Source: DAHUYF01 sp963789275 (GTDB lineage Bacteria > Pseudomonadota > Alphaproteobacteria > ATCC43930 > CGMCC-115725). Taken from it: DNA of 64,000 bases. Of this stretch, positions 1 through 7,442 are shown one piece after another. The notes beneath the pieces were generated by a model that saw only the letters and a program-made list of their open reading frames with translations, ran no database searches and was not told the DNA's origin. Position 1 is the stretch's first letter; every line of letters starts with the position of its first letter. The stretch covers positions 186,001-250,000 of the forward strand of contig CAWBKF010000033.1 of NCBI GenBank assembly GCA_963789275.1. The letters run 5' to 3'. A program made the position numbers and the translations under genes.

Positions 1-165
1 CGATCGACTCGGCGCAGGCCGCGACCGGCGGCCTGCGGCGGTCGCGCGTGCGCGCCGGCCGGCAATCCGCGCGGCGCAACAATTCTGCGCGCCGGGTTGT
101 GCTTCCTTCATCAGTCCAGGCGCAGCATGCCGCGGTGAATGACCTGCCCTAACCGGGAGGCGATC

Positions 166-906
166 ATGAGCGCTCTGCGCGGCGATTTCGAGATCGTCCA
201 ATCCTTCGTCGATTTCAGCCTGGCGTGGCTGGAAGATCGCGGCTACGCGCTCGCCATCGATACTGACATGTCGAACTGGACCGCCGTCACGGCGGCGACC
301 TCGGCCGACGCCTTCATCAATCCGACCTTCGACCCGCGCTACGGCAACCTGTCCCCGGCAAACAGCTTCTGGCTCGATATTCGCGCGGGATCGCGCACCA
401 TCGCGACGTCCGCTGCGCGTCTTTTCGCCACTGACGACTTCCTGGCTCTCATGCGCTCGCAGCGCCTGTGGCAGGATCGGCCGCCGCCCGAGCTCGGCAC
501 GCTGGCCGTCACCGCGCCGCCCGGAATGCCGCTCATCGCCGGCCGTATCGGGCATGAGGGCGGCCTCTGGGTCCATCCGGAGCATCGCAAGCGCGGCCTC
601 TCGGTGATCCTGCCGCACCTCAATCGCGCGCTGTGCCAGCGCGAATGGGATATCGACTGGCAAACCGGACTGACGCGGCAGGCGATCGGCCAATCGGGCA
701 TCGCCACATGGGCATACGGGTTCCCGCATGTCGAGCCGTGCTTCGAGGGCTATTTCCCGCCGACGCGAAGCCGCGAGCGGCTTTATCTCGTCTATCTCGA
801 CCGCGAAGAACTAATCGCGGGGCTCGACTGTGACACCGTCGCCCGCCTCCTGCCGGATCGTCACGAGCAGGCGCGTCACCCGCGAGCGCTGATTAACGAA
901 GGGTAG
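166..906 (+). CDS. GNAT-family N-acetyltransferase-like protein
   Basis: A protein of about 246 residues that I read as a GNAT-fold acyltransferase. The clue is the segment VHPEHRKRGLS, which resembles the acetyl-CoA pyrophosphate-binding loop (R/Q-x-x-G-x-G/A), followed by a helix and a conserved-looking tyrosine-rich tail. The substrate cannot be predicted. The start at 166 is preferred over the upstream ATG at 139 because GGGAGG lies five bases before it. The last 96 bases overlap the convergent PAS-domain gene, which is a long antisense overlap and suggests one of the two ends may be mis-set. There is no obvious operon partner; the 165 bases upstream hold no gene that I can support. Family assignment is moderate, function unknown. 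Confidence 0.6.
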   Translation: MSALRGDFEIVQSFVDFSLAWLEDRGYALAIDTDMSNWTAVTAATSADAFINPTFDPRYGNLSPANSFWLDIRAGSRTIATSAARLFATDDFLALMRSQRLWQDRPPPELGTLAVTAPPGMPLIAGRIGHEGGLWVHPEHRKRGLSVILPHLNRALCQREWDIDWQTGLTRQAIGQSGIATWAYGFPHVEPCFEGYFPPTRSRERLYLVYLDREELIAGLDCDTVARLLPDRHEQARHPRALINEG

Positions 907-1638
907 GATGAGCCGCGTATAGTGATAGGCGACACCATCGAGCTGGCAGCGCACGCGATGGAGGCGCGGCGCGGCGGTCAGGCGGACCGTGTTGTAATCG
1001 CGCATGACACTGTCAGCCAAAATGGCGATGGGATAGGCTCGCGGTGATTCGTAACGCCCGATCGGCACGTCGTAGCCGAACAGCTCGAAACGAAAATCCT
1101 CGGGATCGCTGCTGCTGACATCGACGACGTGCAGCTTGCCGATGATCCCGGCGCGACTGAGCTGCACTGTATCGATGTTGGAGAACAGGCTGGCGCCAGC
1201 GGCACGCAGATCGCGCCAATACTGATAGAGGCTGCCGAGCGAGTCGCCGCGCGCCGGCAAGGTGCCGAGTTTGAGTCCGCGCCGCTCGACATAGTTGCCG
1301 TCGCGATCGGAAATGACGTCGATCAGGTTCGAGCGGATGAAGGGAACGGGCTCGGCGTCCCGCCCGAGCGCCGTGACTCGCGGCGACGCCCGACGAGACA
1401 CCGGCAGCAGTATCGGCTGCGCCGCCGCGGACGGCGGGGCGGCGCCCGCCTTCGCTGCTGCCCAGCACCCCCGCTCGCGGCAGCGCGACGCCGAGGCGGC
1501 ATAATTGCGCGCGGTATGCTCGAAGCCGGCGATGTGCTCGATCGTTGACAGTGCCCTGAGGTAGCTGCAGCCCTCCGCAGCAACACAAGCGATTTCCGGC
1601 GGCGTTTCAGCGACGCTGATGGGCGCGTCGACCGCCAT
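811..1638 (-). CDS. PAS-domain-containing protein
   Basis: About 275 residues. The first 95 are low-complexity and alanine/arginine-rich; the rest resembles the single PAS-like domain proteins common in Rhodospirillales (SLYQYWRDLR near the start of the domain, FELFGYDVPIGRY in the middle, and a beta-rich end with YTRLILP). Such proteins are presumed cytoplasmic sensors or adaptors without an output domain; the ligand is unknown. Its start codon overlaps the stop of the XRE regulator gene as TGATG, so the two are translationally coupled and probably act together. The coupling supports the long N-terminus even though it looks poorly conserved. The 3' end runs 96 bases into the opposing acetyltransferase gene. 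Confidence 0.65.
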   Translation of the reverse strand: MAVDAPISVAETPPEIACVAAEGCSYLRALSTIEHIAGFEHTARNYAASASRCRERGCWAAAKAGAAPPSAAAQPILLPVSRRASPRVTALGRDAEPVPFIRSNLIDVISDRDGNYVERRGLKLGTLPARGDSLGSLYQYWRDLRAAGASLFSNIDTVQLSRAGIIGKLHVVDVSSSDPEDFRFELFGYDVPIGRYESPRAYPIAILADSVMRDYNTVRLTAAPRLHRVRCQLDGVAYHYTRLILPFVNQRSRVTRLLVTIRQEAGDGVTVEPRD

Positions 1639-2093
1639 CAGACGCCGTCATCCACCGACCGCTCCGCCATCCGCGCCATGATCAGGAGGCAGGCCGAGCG
1701 CAGCCGCGCATCCTTGATGCCGTAATAGGCCCCCAGCACCATCGACGCTTCCTTGCGCGTCAGATCGGACGCGTCCACCGCTTCCTCGGTCCGGCCGCTC
1801 TCGTCGAGGCCGTCGAAGAAATACGCCAGCGACACGTCGAGAATGCGCGCCATCTGGTAGAGGCGGCTGGCGCTGATGCGGTTCTCGCCGGTCTCGTATT
1901 TCTGCACCGCCTGAAAGGAGAGCCCGACCTTGGCGCCAAGCTCGGTTTGCGTCAGCCCGGCTTGCGCGCGGCGCAGCCGCAACTGGCCACCGACATGCTG
2001 GTCGATCGGGTCCGGACCGTCGACGATCACCGTGCGACGCTTGAAGGACAGGCCAGCGCCGTCGGCCTCGGGTACGGACGTCAGCTTTCGCAA
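1638..2093 (-). CDS. XRE-family helix-turn-helix transcriptional regulator
   Basis: A 151-residue DNA-binding protein. Residues of about 35-95 form a Cro/C1-type HTH: LRLRRAQAGLTQTELGAKVG followed by the recognition-helix segment SFQAVQKYETGENRIS and the SLAYFF end. The C-terminal 50 residues are helical and probably mediate dimerisation. This domain plan is typical of small alphaproteobacterial XRE regulators. It is the first gene of a two-gene unit with the PAS-domain protein; the TGATG overlap at 1636-1640 indicates coupled translation. The bases upstream (about 2130-2175) are strikingly AT-rich for this genome and are the likely promoter. The target genes are not evident, although autoregulation is common in this family. 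Confidence 0.85.
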   Translation of the reverse strand: MRKLTSVPEADGAGLSFKRRTVIVDGPDPIDQHVGGQLRLRRAQAGLTQTELGAKVGLSFQAVQKYETGENRISASRLYQMARILDVSLAYFFDGLDESGRTEEAVDASDLTRKEASMVLGAYYGIKDARLRSACLLIMARMAERSVDDGV

Positions 2094-2244
2094 GGTCTTC
2101 TCCTATCGCAGGAACCCTGAACGGTAGCGCGTAGAAAAAAATTTAGCAATTTTTAAGAGAATATGGTTAATCGCCACCCCTTTTGGCGCAATTCCGCCAA
2201 AGTATAGGGCTGTGGCGGGCGGGGCGCGACCCTGTTGTGGCGGC

Positions 2245-3303
2245 TCAGCGGACGATATAGCCCTCGGGTTCGATCCGCGGCGGCCCGTCGGCCGCCGCCC
2301 GCAGGCTGCGCGCGAGCCAGCTCGATATGCGCATGCGGTAATGCAGCGGGTCCCAGTAATTGTCGTCCGCGCGCGTCACCGCGCTCGGGATCATGAAGTC
2401 GACGAGCCGCGTGCCCGGCACCGTGGCGGCAAGCGCCGCGAGCCTGGTCTTGCATTCGCCCCAGATGATCGCTTCGCGGCTGCCGGGGCGCGGCTGCGCC
2501 GCAAGATGGTAGGGCACGAGGAAAAGCATCTTCTCCGCCTTGGGCGCGGCCCCCAGCAGGTCGCGTAGCAAAGCGAGGGCGGGAAAGCGCAGCGCCTGTC
2601 TCTCCTCGGCGCTCATCTGCGCCGGCGGCACGAGCGGCGTGATCGCCGCGACGCCGCCGGGATAGAGATGCGCCCGCGCGCGCGCGATGTCGTAGGCGCT
2701 GTCATCGGGCAGGAAATTGGTATAGCCGTCGCGGCCGTAGCGCCGCGGCCGCAGCCCCGTCAGCACGCCGAACGCGATGCCGGCCTGTTCCACCGCATAG
2801 AGATTGAACTGCTCGAGATAATCGTTCCAGGGATTGTCGTCGTACATCCATTCCGGAAAGGAGCGCTCGGTGTATTTGGCGATCCTGTCGTCGGTCTCGC
2901 ACCAGACGATATCGATGCCGACCAGCAGCACCTTGGCGTCCGGGTGGTGGCGGGCGAACAGCATGCCGAGGCGCCATTGCTCATAGGCGGTGGCGCTGTT
3001 CATCGCGAGATTGGCGAAGCGCGCCCCGAACAGCGGATCGAGCTCGGCAGGACGCAGCAGCCGGCTGGTCGAGGTGCCGAGGATGACACTGTCGAATGCG
3101 CTCGTCCGCGCCAATGCCGGGAAGGCGTAGCGCGCATTGGTGGTGACGGGACTGCGGTCGAAAGGCGGCGAGAGCGCGAGCGTGTCGAAGGGATCGAGGA
3201 TGAAGACGAAGGCATAGATCGCCGCGCCCAGCGCCAGCGCAAGGCCGAGCAGCCGGCGGCAGAAGCGGCGCCAGGGGTCAGAACTGGAAATAGATGAAAT
3301 CAT
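2245..3303 (-). CDS. SGNH-like membrane-anchored partner of the MBOAT acyltransferase
   Basis: About 352 residues. One N-terminal transmembrane segment (about residues 17-37) leads to a presumably periplasmic domain. Two short motifs fit an SGNH/DltD/AlgJ-like hydrolase fold: VILGTSTSR at about 73-81 (possible nucleophile serine) and DPLH near residue 318 (Asp-x-x-His). Proteins of this kind are usually encoded beside an MBOAT O-acyltransferase and help transfer an acyl group to an exported polysaccharide. The start at 3303 lies 26 bases inside the MBOAT gene, so translation is coupled; a longer reading frame exists upstream but sits entirely inside the MBOAT gene. The acceptor glycan is unknown. 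An exopolysaccharide-initiating transferase lies at 26.6 kb but is not linked. Confidence 0.65.
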   Translation of the reverse strand: MISSISSSDPWRRFCRRLLGLALALGAAIYAFVFILDPFDTLALSPPFDRSPVTTNARYAFPALARTSAFDSVILGTSTSRLLRPAELDPLFGARFANLAMNSATAYEQWRLGMLFARHHPDAKVLLVGIDIVWCETDDRIAKYTERSFPEWMYDDNPWNDYLEQFNLYAVEQAGIAFGVLTGLRPRRYGRDGYTNFLPDDSAYDIARARAHLYPGGVAAITPLVPPAQMSAEERQALRFPALALLRDLLGAAPKAEKMLFLVPYHLAAQPRPGSREAIIWGECKTRLAALAATVPGTRLVDFMIPSAVTRADDNYWDPLHYRMRISSWLARSLRAAADGPPRIEPEGYIVR

Positions 3304-4654
3304 TCTGCAGCCGGCCTCCGATCGCCAGCAGGACCCAGACCAGCGCCACCGCCGCCGCCCCCGCCGCCCAGCCGCTCGGCCGCAGCCGCACCAGCATCGC
3401 CTGCTGGCTGGTCGGCCCGAGCAGCGCCACGGCGAGAGCGATGAACAGCACGGCGCGGTTGTCGAGGCGCACCTTGCCGAAGCCGTCGAGCCCGGCCATC
3501 GCCTGCAGGACATGCCAGGCGGCGGCGAAATCGCCAGCGCGGAACAGCACCCAGCCGACCAGCACGAACAGCATGGTGAGCACCCAGCCGGCGAGCCACG
3601 GCAAGCGCAGCCCGCGCCGCGCCCAGGCGCCGTTGACCGCCAGCGCCAGGCCATGCAGCCCGCCCCAGGCAACGAAGGTCCAACTCGCGCCGTGCCAGAG
3701 CCCGCCGAGCAGCATGGTGACTATGACATTGACCGCCTGGCGCAGCTCGCCCTGGCGGTTGCCGCCCAAGGGGATGTAGAGATAGTCGCGCAGGAAGCGC
3801 GACAAGGTCATGTGCCAGCGCCGCCAGAACTCGCGGATCGAAGCGGCGCGATAGGGCGCGTTGAAATTGAACGGCAGGCGGAAGCCGAACATCAGGGCGA
3901 TCCCGATCGCCATGTCGGAATAGCCGGAAAAGTCGAAATAGATCTGCAGCGCGAAGCTGACCGCCGCCGCCCAGCCCTCGGCGAAGTTGAGCGCGGTGCC
4001 GCCGGCCGCCTTGGCGAAGAGCAGGTTGACATTGGGCGCGAGCGTATCGGCAAGCGCCACTTTCTTCACCAGCCCGAGGATGAACAGCATCGCGCCGCGC
4101 GCCAGATTCTCCCACATTTCCGGCCGGCGCGGCGGCAGGTCGAATTGCGCGATGATCTCGTTGTGGCGGACGATCGGCCCGGCGATGAGCTGCGGGAAGA
4201 AGAAGACGAAGAGGCAGTAATCCGCCAACGGATAGACATGGCGGTCGCCGCGGCGGAGATCGACGAGGTAGGAGATCTTCTGAAAGATGAAGAAGCTGAT
4301 GCCGAGCGGCAGGATGATGTCGAGGCTGGGCGCGGCGCGGCCGGTGAGCGCCAGCAGGTTCGCGAGAAAGAAATTGGCGTATTTGAAGAAGCCCAACGCG
4401 CCCAGGTTGAGCACGATGCCGAGATCGAGCCAGACACGGCGGCCGCCGGCGACGAACAGCCGCGCCAGCAGCCAGTTGGCCAGCGCGAGCCCCACCAGCA
4501 GCGGCACGAAGCGCACATCCCAATAGCCGTAATAGACCAGCGACGCCGCGATCAGCAGCCCGATCCGCAAGCCGCGTCGTTCGGCGGCGGCATAATAGAG
4601 CCCGAGCGTGACCGGCAGGAAGACGAGGATGAAGACGCTTGAGCTGAACAACAT
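3278..4654 (-). CDS. MBOAT-family membrane O-acyltransferase (AlgI-like)
   Basis: A 458-residue polytopic inner-membrane protein with about ten hydrophobic segments. It carries the hallmarks of the AlgI/DltB group: RFLRDYLYIPLGGNRQG and GLWHGASW, where His321 is the expected catalytic histidine. Family members move acyl groups from a cytoplasmic donor to an exported polysaccharide or teichoic acid; length is normal (AlgI about 520, DltB about 400). It is the first gene of a two-gene operon and overlaps the SGNH-like partner by 26 bases. The start at 4654 gives the usual hydrophobic first helix. Substrate and regulation are not visible. An AlgI-type assignment is confident, alginate as the target is not, since no alginate genes are present. 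Confidence 0.88.
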   Translation of the reverse strand: MLFSSSVFILVFLPVTLGLYYAAAERRGLRIGLLIAASLVYYGYWDVRFVPLLVGLALANWLLARLFVAGGRRVWLDLGIVLNLGALGFFKYANFFLANLLALTGRAAPSLDIILPLGISFFIFQKISYLVDLRRGDRHVYPLADYCLFVFFFPQLIAGPIVRHNEIIAQFDLPPRRPEMWENLARGAMLFILGLVKKVALADTLAPNVNLLFAKAAGGTALNFAEGWAAAVSFALQIYFDFSGYSDMAIGIALMFGFRLPFNFNAPYRAASIREFWRRWHMTLSRFLRDYLYIPLGGNRQGELRQAVNVIVTMLLGGLWHGASWTFVAWGGLHGLALAVNGAWARRGLRLPWLAGWVLTMLFVLVGWVLFRAGDFAAAWHVLQAMAGLDGFGKVRLDNRAVLFIALAVALLGPTSQQAMLVRLRPSGWAAGAAAVALVWVLLAIGGRLQNDFIYFQF

Positions 4655-4842
4655 GCGGCGCTCTTCTACCCGATCGGCGCCGCCAATTGCAGGGGTATTT
4701 TGTGATGCGCCGGCAACCCGGCGCCGCAGCCGGCCGGCGACAGTTTCTGCTTCGGCCGCCGCGGCCGCGATGGCATGATCGGGCTCGGTCTCACCCCGCC
4801 AGGAGAAGACATGGACGAGCCTGCCGCCACAGCGGCGCTATC

Positions 4843-5634
4843 GTGAGCGAGGACGCCGTCCTCACCGCGCTGGAGGGCGCCACCGCCTGGATCACCCTCA
4901 ACCGGCCGCAGGCGCTGAACGCCATGTCGCCGGCGCTGACCGACGGGCTGATGGCGGCGCTCGGCACGGTGGAGCGCGCAGGCGGCGTGCGCGTCGTCGT
5001 GATCACCGGCGCCGGCCGCGCCTTCAGCGCCGGCGGCGATCTCAAATCCTTCCGCGAGACCATCGGCGCCGGCGGCTACGAACTCTTCGTCGAGCGGCTG
5101 CGGCGCAGCCAGGCGATGTTCCGTCGCGTCGAGCAGCTCGCCTGCCCGGTGATCGCCGCGGTCAATGGCTACGCGGTGGCCGGCGGGCTCGAGCTGCTGC
5201 TGTGCTGCGACCTCGTCATCGCCGCCGAGAGCGCCCGGATCGGCGATGGCCATGCCAAATACGGTATCATCCCCGGCGGCGGCTCGACCGCCCGCCTGCC
5301 GCGCAAGCTGCCGGTCACGATCGCAAAGCGCCTGCTGCTGAGCGGCGAGCTTTGGCCGGCGCGCGATTTCCTCGCCTGGGGCCTGGTCAACGAGGTCGTG
5401 CCCGATGCCGAGCTGAGGCCGAGGGCGGCGGCGCTCGCGGAACTGCTGGCGCGCAACAGCCCGCTCGGCCTCACATGGATCAAGCGCCTCGTCAATGACG
5501 GCATCGACCAGCCGGTCGAGACCGCGGCGCGCGCCGAGCTCGCGGCCTTCGAGAGCTATGCGCGCAGCGCCGATTTCCGCGAGGGCCTCGACGCTTTCGA
5601 GGAGAAGCGGCCGCCGCGCTTCACCGGCCGCTGA
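4843..5634 (+). CDS. enoyl-CoA hydratase/isomerase family protein
   Basis: About 263 residues from a GTG start, the normal length of a crotonase. The CoA-binding and oxyanion-hole segments are clear: SAGGDLKSF and GYAVAGGLELLLCCD. The first catalytic Glu of hydratases is retained (GGLEL), but the second, expected in the segment GDGHAKYG, appears to be His. The protein may therefore be an isomerase or racemase rather than a true hydratase. Upstream, a strong AGGAGA precedes an ATG at 4811 that opens an 11-codon frame ending exactly over this GTG (GTGA at 4843-4846), which suggests either a coupled leader peptide or a base error joining the two. Its last 14 bases overlap the convergent AtuA gene. 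Likely role: beta-oxidation of terpenoid or other acyl-CoA. Confidence 0.82.
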   Translation: MSEDAVLTALEGATAWITLNRPQALNAMSPALTDGLMAALGTVERAGGVRVVVITGAGRAFSAGGDLKSFRETIGAGGYELFVERLRRSQAMFRRVEQLACPVIAAVNGYAVAGGLELLLCCDLVIAAESARIGDGHAKYGIIPGGGSTARLPRKLPVTIAKRLLLSGELWPARDFLAWGLVNEVVPDAELRPRAAALAELLARNSPLGLTWIKRLVNDGIDQPVETAARAELAAFESYARSADFREGLDAFEEKRPPRFTGR

Positions 5635-7429
5635 CGCCCAGCGCATTGGTCCAGCCTTCCGGCACCGGCACGGGGAAGGCGAGCAGCAGCTGCGCATAGG
5701 TCTTGGCCTGGGTGTCGAGGCGCAGCGACGAGGTGCCGCCGCCGCCCAAACTGTCATGCAGCACGAAATTGACGGCGTGCGTGCCCGGCAGGTCGAAGCG
5801 CTCGACCACGCCCTCGACGAGATGCGCGAGGTAGCTCTTCACCGCTTCGGGGGTCAGCGCCGCGCGGATCGCCGGCAGATAGTCCGCGCGCCGCGCCATG
5901 ACGCCGATATTGGCGTCATTGCCCTTGTCGCCGCTGCGCGCCACCGCCAGCCGCAGCAGCGGCACCTCGACGCGCCGGCCCGGCGGCAGCGCCTCCGCGA
6001 CCGCGGCCGGCGGCGGCACGGCATCGGCGCCGCCGATGGTGACGGCGTGCGGCAGCGCCACCTTGTCGCCGGCGACGCGCACGGTGATGTCGAGCAGGCG
6101 CTTGTCGATGAGGAAGGAATGAAGCCGCACCGCGGGCGAGACGGTAGGGCGGCCGGCGACCAGGCCGCAGCGGCCGGTCGACATGCTGAGGCCGGAGCCG
6201 ACATATTCCTTGGAGAAGAGCTCGGCGCCCTCGGGCTTGGCATGGCGGATGGCAAGGCGCAGCACCACTTCGCGGCTCGCCAGTGCGGCAGCTCCGGCAT
6301 GGGCGCCGTAGAGCGATTCCGCGCCGACGACCTGCATCGCCGCTTGGCTGAAATCGCCGAGCCCGGCTTCGGCGAGCATGCGCCGGGTCTTCTTCAAGAT
6401 CGCCTCGCCATTGCGCCGGGCGCGCTCCGCCGCGTCGAACCCCGCCACCACCATGGCGCCGATGCAGCCGAAGCCGCCGGGATATGTGGCGCTCACCTTG
6501 TATGTCGCGCTTGGCGCCCGGCCGCGCGCGCCGGCGACCGACACGCGATCCTTGCCGGCCTCGGTCAGGCGCACCTCGGTGAAATCGCAGATCACGTCGG
6601 GCAGCACATAGGCGCGGGGATCGCCGATCTCGTACAGCATCTGCTCGCCCACGCTGAGCGGCGAGACCAGGCCGCCGGTGCCGTCGGGCTTGGTCACCAC
6701 GAAGCTGCCGTCCTCGCGCACCTCGGCGATGGGGAAGCCCATATCGTCCCAGCCTTCGGCCACGTCCTGCCAATCGGTGAAGTTGCCGCCGGTCGCTTGC
6801 GCACCGCATTCCAGCAGGTGGCCGGCGAGGCTGCCGGCGGCGAGCCGGTCGTAATCCTCGGGCGCCCAGCCGAATTCATGGATGAGCGGCCCCAGCACCA
6901 GCGCGCTGTCGACGCAGCGGCCGGTGACGACGATATCGGCGCCGGCGGCGAGCGCCGCGGCGATGGGAAAGCCGCCGAGATAGGCGTTGGCGCTGAGCAG
7001 GTGCTCGGGCAAGGGCGCGCCGGTCGCGAGGTCCGGGAGATCCATCCGGCGCAGCTCCGGGAGCCGCGGCAGCAAATCGTCGCCTTCGACCGTACCGATC
7101 CTAAGTGCGAGGCCCGCCTCGGCGGCGATCTGCTCCAGCGCCGCGCGGCAGGCCGCGAGATTGACGCCGCCGGCATTGGCGACGACCTTGATCTTCTTGG
7201 CCGCGATCTCGCGCAGCAGCGGCTTCATCGCCAGCGTAATGAAATCGGTGGCGTATCCCGCCGCGGCCGAGCGCGCGCGCATCTTGGCGAGGATCGACAT
7301 GGTGACTTCGGCGAGATAGTCGAAGACGAGATAATGGATGCCGCCCTTCTCGACGAGCTGGCGCGGCGCCGAGGCGGTATCGCCCCAATAGCCCGAAGCG
7401 CCGCCGATGCGTACGATCTTTTCGCTCAT
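5621..7429 (-). CDS. atuA: acyclic terpene utilization protein AtuA (DUF1446 family)
   Basis: About 602 residues from the start MSEKIVRIGGASGYWGD, the typical opening of the AtuA/DUF1446 family, which also has a C-terminal AtuA-like ferredoxin-fold domain (here from about residue 490, with RSGDKGNDANIGV). AtuA is required for citronellol and geraniol breakdown in Pseudomonas, but its reaction has not been firmly established. A longer frame extends upstream to 7552 but overlaps the carboxylase gene, so the internal start is preferred. It is the last gene of the six-gene catabolic operon and lies 13 bases behind the alpha subunit. In Pseudomonas atuA is the first gene; here it has moved to the end. 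Confidence 0.88.
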   Translation of the reverse strand: MSEKIVRIGGASGYWGDTASAPRQLVEKGGIHYLVFDYLAEVTMSILAKMRARSAAAGYATDFITLAMKPLLREIAAKKIKVVANAGGVNLAACRAALEQIAAEAGLALRIGTVEGDDLLPRLPELRRMDLPDLATGAPLPEHLLSANAYLGGFPIAAALAAGADIVVTGRCVDSALVLGPLIHEFGWAPEDYDRLAAGSLAGHLLECGAQATGGNFTDWQDVAEGWDDMGFPIAEVREDGSFVVTKPDGTGGLVSPLSVGEQMLYEIGDPRAYVLPDVICDFTEVRLTEAGKDRVSVAGARGRAPSATYKVSATYPGGFGCIGAMVVAGFDAAERARRNGEAILKKTRRMLAEAGLGDFSQAAMQVVGAESLYGAHAGAAALASREVVLRLAIRHAKPEGAELFSKEYVGSGLSMSTGRCGLVAGRPTVSPAVRLHSFLIDKRLLDITVRVAGDKVALPHAVTIGGADAVPPPAAVAEALPPGRRVEVPLLRLAVARSGDKGNDANIGVMARRADYLPAIRAALTPEAVKSYLAHLVEGVVERFDLPGTHAVNFVLHDSLGGGGTSSLRLDTQAKTYAQLLLAFPVPVPEGWTNALGVSGR

Positions 7430-7442
7430 GATCTCCGACCCC

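Noticed and set aside
2266..2276. GGGTTCGATCC, resembling a tRNA T-arm
   Set aside because: It lies inside the SGNH-like gene (encoding part of its C-terminus) and no acceptor stem, D-arm or anticodon arm fits around it.
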